Assembly (NCBI GenBank): GCA_937901285.1
Contig: CALCHI010000146.1
Span: 1 to 5,632 of the forward strand
Source of the DNA: UBA8437 sp003445035
GTDB lineage: Bacteria > Planctomycetota > Planctomycetia > Planctomycetales > Planctomycetaceae
Length of the DNA: 5,632 nucleotides
Reading direction: 5' to 3'
Each line of letters starts with the position of its first letter. The first letter of the stretch is position 1. This document shows positions 5,048 to 5,632 of the stretch, piece by piece. Position numbers and translations under genes: made by a program. A model generated the notes under the pieces. It searched no databases, was not told where the DNA came from, and was given only the letters and a program-made list of their open reading frames with translations.

Positions 5048-5632
5048 TCACTTCGACTTCGGCTTCGGCTTCGGCAGGGTGGTCAACACCTGCGCGGCCG
5101 ACTTCGCCTCCGGCCGCTTCGGGAATTTCTTGATCACCGTCCCCAGCATCTCCCGAGCCTTGTCGTTGTCCTTGAGTTCCTTGAAGCAGCGGCCGGCCTC
5201 CAGGTACCCCTTCGCCTGCCACTCCTCGTACGGGTACTTGAACGCCGCAACCAGGAAGTTCTCGTAGGCCACCTTGTACTGTTTTCTCGAGAAGGCGATC
5301 TCACCGATCATGAACCTCGCCTTGGCCGCCGCCTCGGTGTTTGTCTCCTTGGTGACCTGCTCGAAAACCGGCACAGCCCGGTCCAGCTGGTTTTGCTTCT
5401 GCAACGCCAATCCCAAACCGTAACGGGCGGCCGGAAGTTGCGGGTACTTGGCGAAGCCCTTGACCAGGGCCTCGAACCGCTGCTGGGCCAGTGGCCATTT
5501 CTTCAGGTTCAGGTGGCAGGTTCCAGCACGGTAGAGTGCCCGTGCCCGCTCGGTCGCCTTGGGATCACCCACCACCTGCTCGAAGTGGACCACCGCTTCC
5601 TTCCAGTTCTTGGCCAGGTACTGACACTCGCC
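5048..5632 (-). CDS. Tetratricopeptide-repeat protein, C-terminal 194 residues (N-terminus outside window)
   Basis: The frame is open from the right window edge to a TGA at 5048-5050, so the gene begins outside the window; no internal start is needed. The visible 194 residues are almost entirely helical TPR-type repeats. Clear units lie at fragment residues about 30-63, 68-101, 103-134 and 140-171, each with the A..Y..G..L.....Y..A...F....K.YP pattern (e.g. ALYRAGTCHLNLKKW), and part of another unit is at 1-22. The protein ends in a Pro/Lys tail, PKPKPKSK. No membrane segment is visible. TPR proteins are scaffolds. The TPR protein CpoB/YbgF accompanies Tol-Pal genes in Proteobacteria, and the gene here sits 43 bp upstream of a TolQ/ExbB homologue, so a periplasmic partner of that motor is plausible. 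Its export cannot be judged without the N-terminus. The TPR call is firm; the function is inferred from context. Confidence 0.9.
   Translation of the reverse strand, partial: GECQYLAKNWKEAVVHFEQVVGDPKATERARALYRAGTCHLNLKKWPLAQQRFEALVKGFAKYPQLPAARYGLGLALQKQNQLDRAVPVFEQVTKETNTEAAAKARFMIGEIAFSRKQYKVAYENFLVAAFKYPYEEWQAKGYLEAGRCFKELKDNDKAREMLGTVIKKFPKRPEAKSAAQVLTTLPKPKPKSK
5055..5072 (-). repeat. 6-bp tandem repeat encoding the Pro-Lys tail of the TPR protein
   Basis: Two exact GAAGCC-type hexamers (plus strand ggcttc at 5061-5066 and 5067-5072) and one variant (gacttc, 5055-5060) encode the repeated Lys-Pro/Lys-Ser tail just before the stop. It is a simple in-frame coding microsatellite that could change in length by slippage without breaking the frame. 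Confidence 0.7.

Noticed and set aside
5591..5593. GTG as a start for the TPR gene
   Set aside because: The frame is open to the window edge and the residues upstream (GECQYLAKNWKEA) continue a TPR helix, so this GTG is an internal Val codon.
1..5632. CRISPR arrays, tRNA or rRNA genes, insertion sequences, terminator hairpins
   Set aside because: The window is almost wholly coding. I saw no spaced direct repeats, inverted terminal repeats, transposase motifs or tRNA-like cloverleaf, and no strong hairpin followed by a T-run in the short gaps.

Overview
The window is GC-rich, and all four genes it contains lie on the minus strand in one tightly packed, operon-like block. In transcription order, from the right edge to the left, they are: a TPR protein (N-terminus outside the window), an ExbB/TolQ-type motor stator subunit, an ExbD/TolR-type subunit, and a very large membrane-anchored protein that runs off the left edge with 1231 codons visible. 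Junction distances are 43 bp, 4 bp and a 4-bp ATGA overlap, so there is no real non-coding space. The long plus-strand open frames, including one of 583 codons, are antisense shadows of the large gene.

The organism is most likely a Planctomycetota member. This is an inference from recall of families, not a search. The C-terminal alpha/alpha-toroid (prenyltransferase / squalene-cyclase-like) domain carries motifs I associate with the planctomycete version of that family, such as MYSHGIAAISLCEAYGM, GGWRY..GDTSVVGWQ and YYWYYATQVM. The ExbB with a cleavable signal peptide and the scarcity of clear Shine-Dalgarno sites also fit.

The large protein is the centre of interest. Its order is: a short cytoplasmic N-terminus, TM1 (about 21-37), a PD40/TolB-like beta-propeller (about 92-345), TM2 (about 373-389), a short positively charged loop, TM3 (about 403-421), a disordered Ala/Pro/Arg-rich linker of about 500 residues, and the toroid domain. 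TM3 contains S407-x3-H411, placed like the SxxxH motif in the single TM of TonB and TolA that couples them to ExbBD or TolQR.

Taken together the block looks like a rearranged Tol/Ton-type energy-transduction module. The ExbB- and ExbD-like proteins would form the proton-driven stator. The large protein would be the transducer, carrying its own TolB-like propeller and delivering an extracytoplasmic toroid domain instead of a TonB C-terminal domain. The TPR protein would be a CpoB/YbgF-like periplasmic partner. The individual families are well supported by sequence; the combined mechanism is inference.
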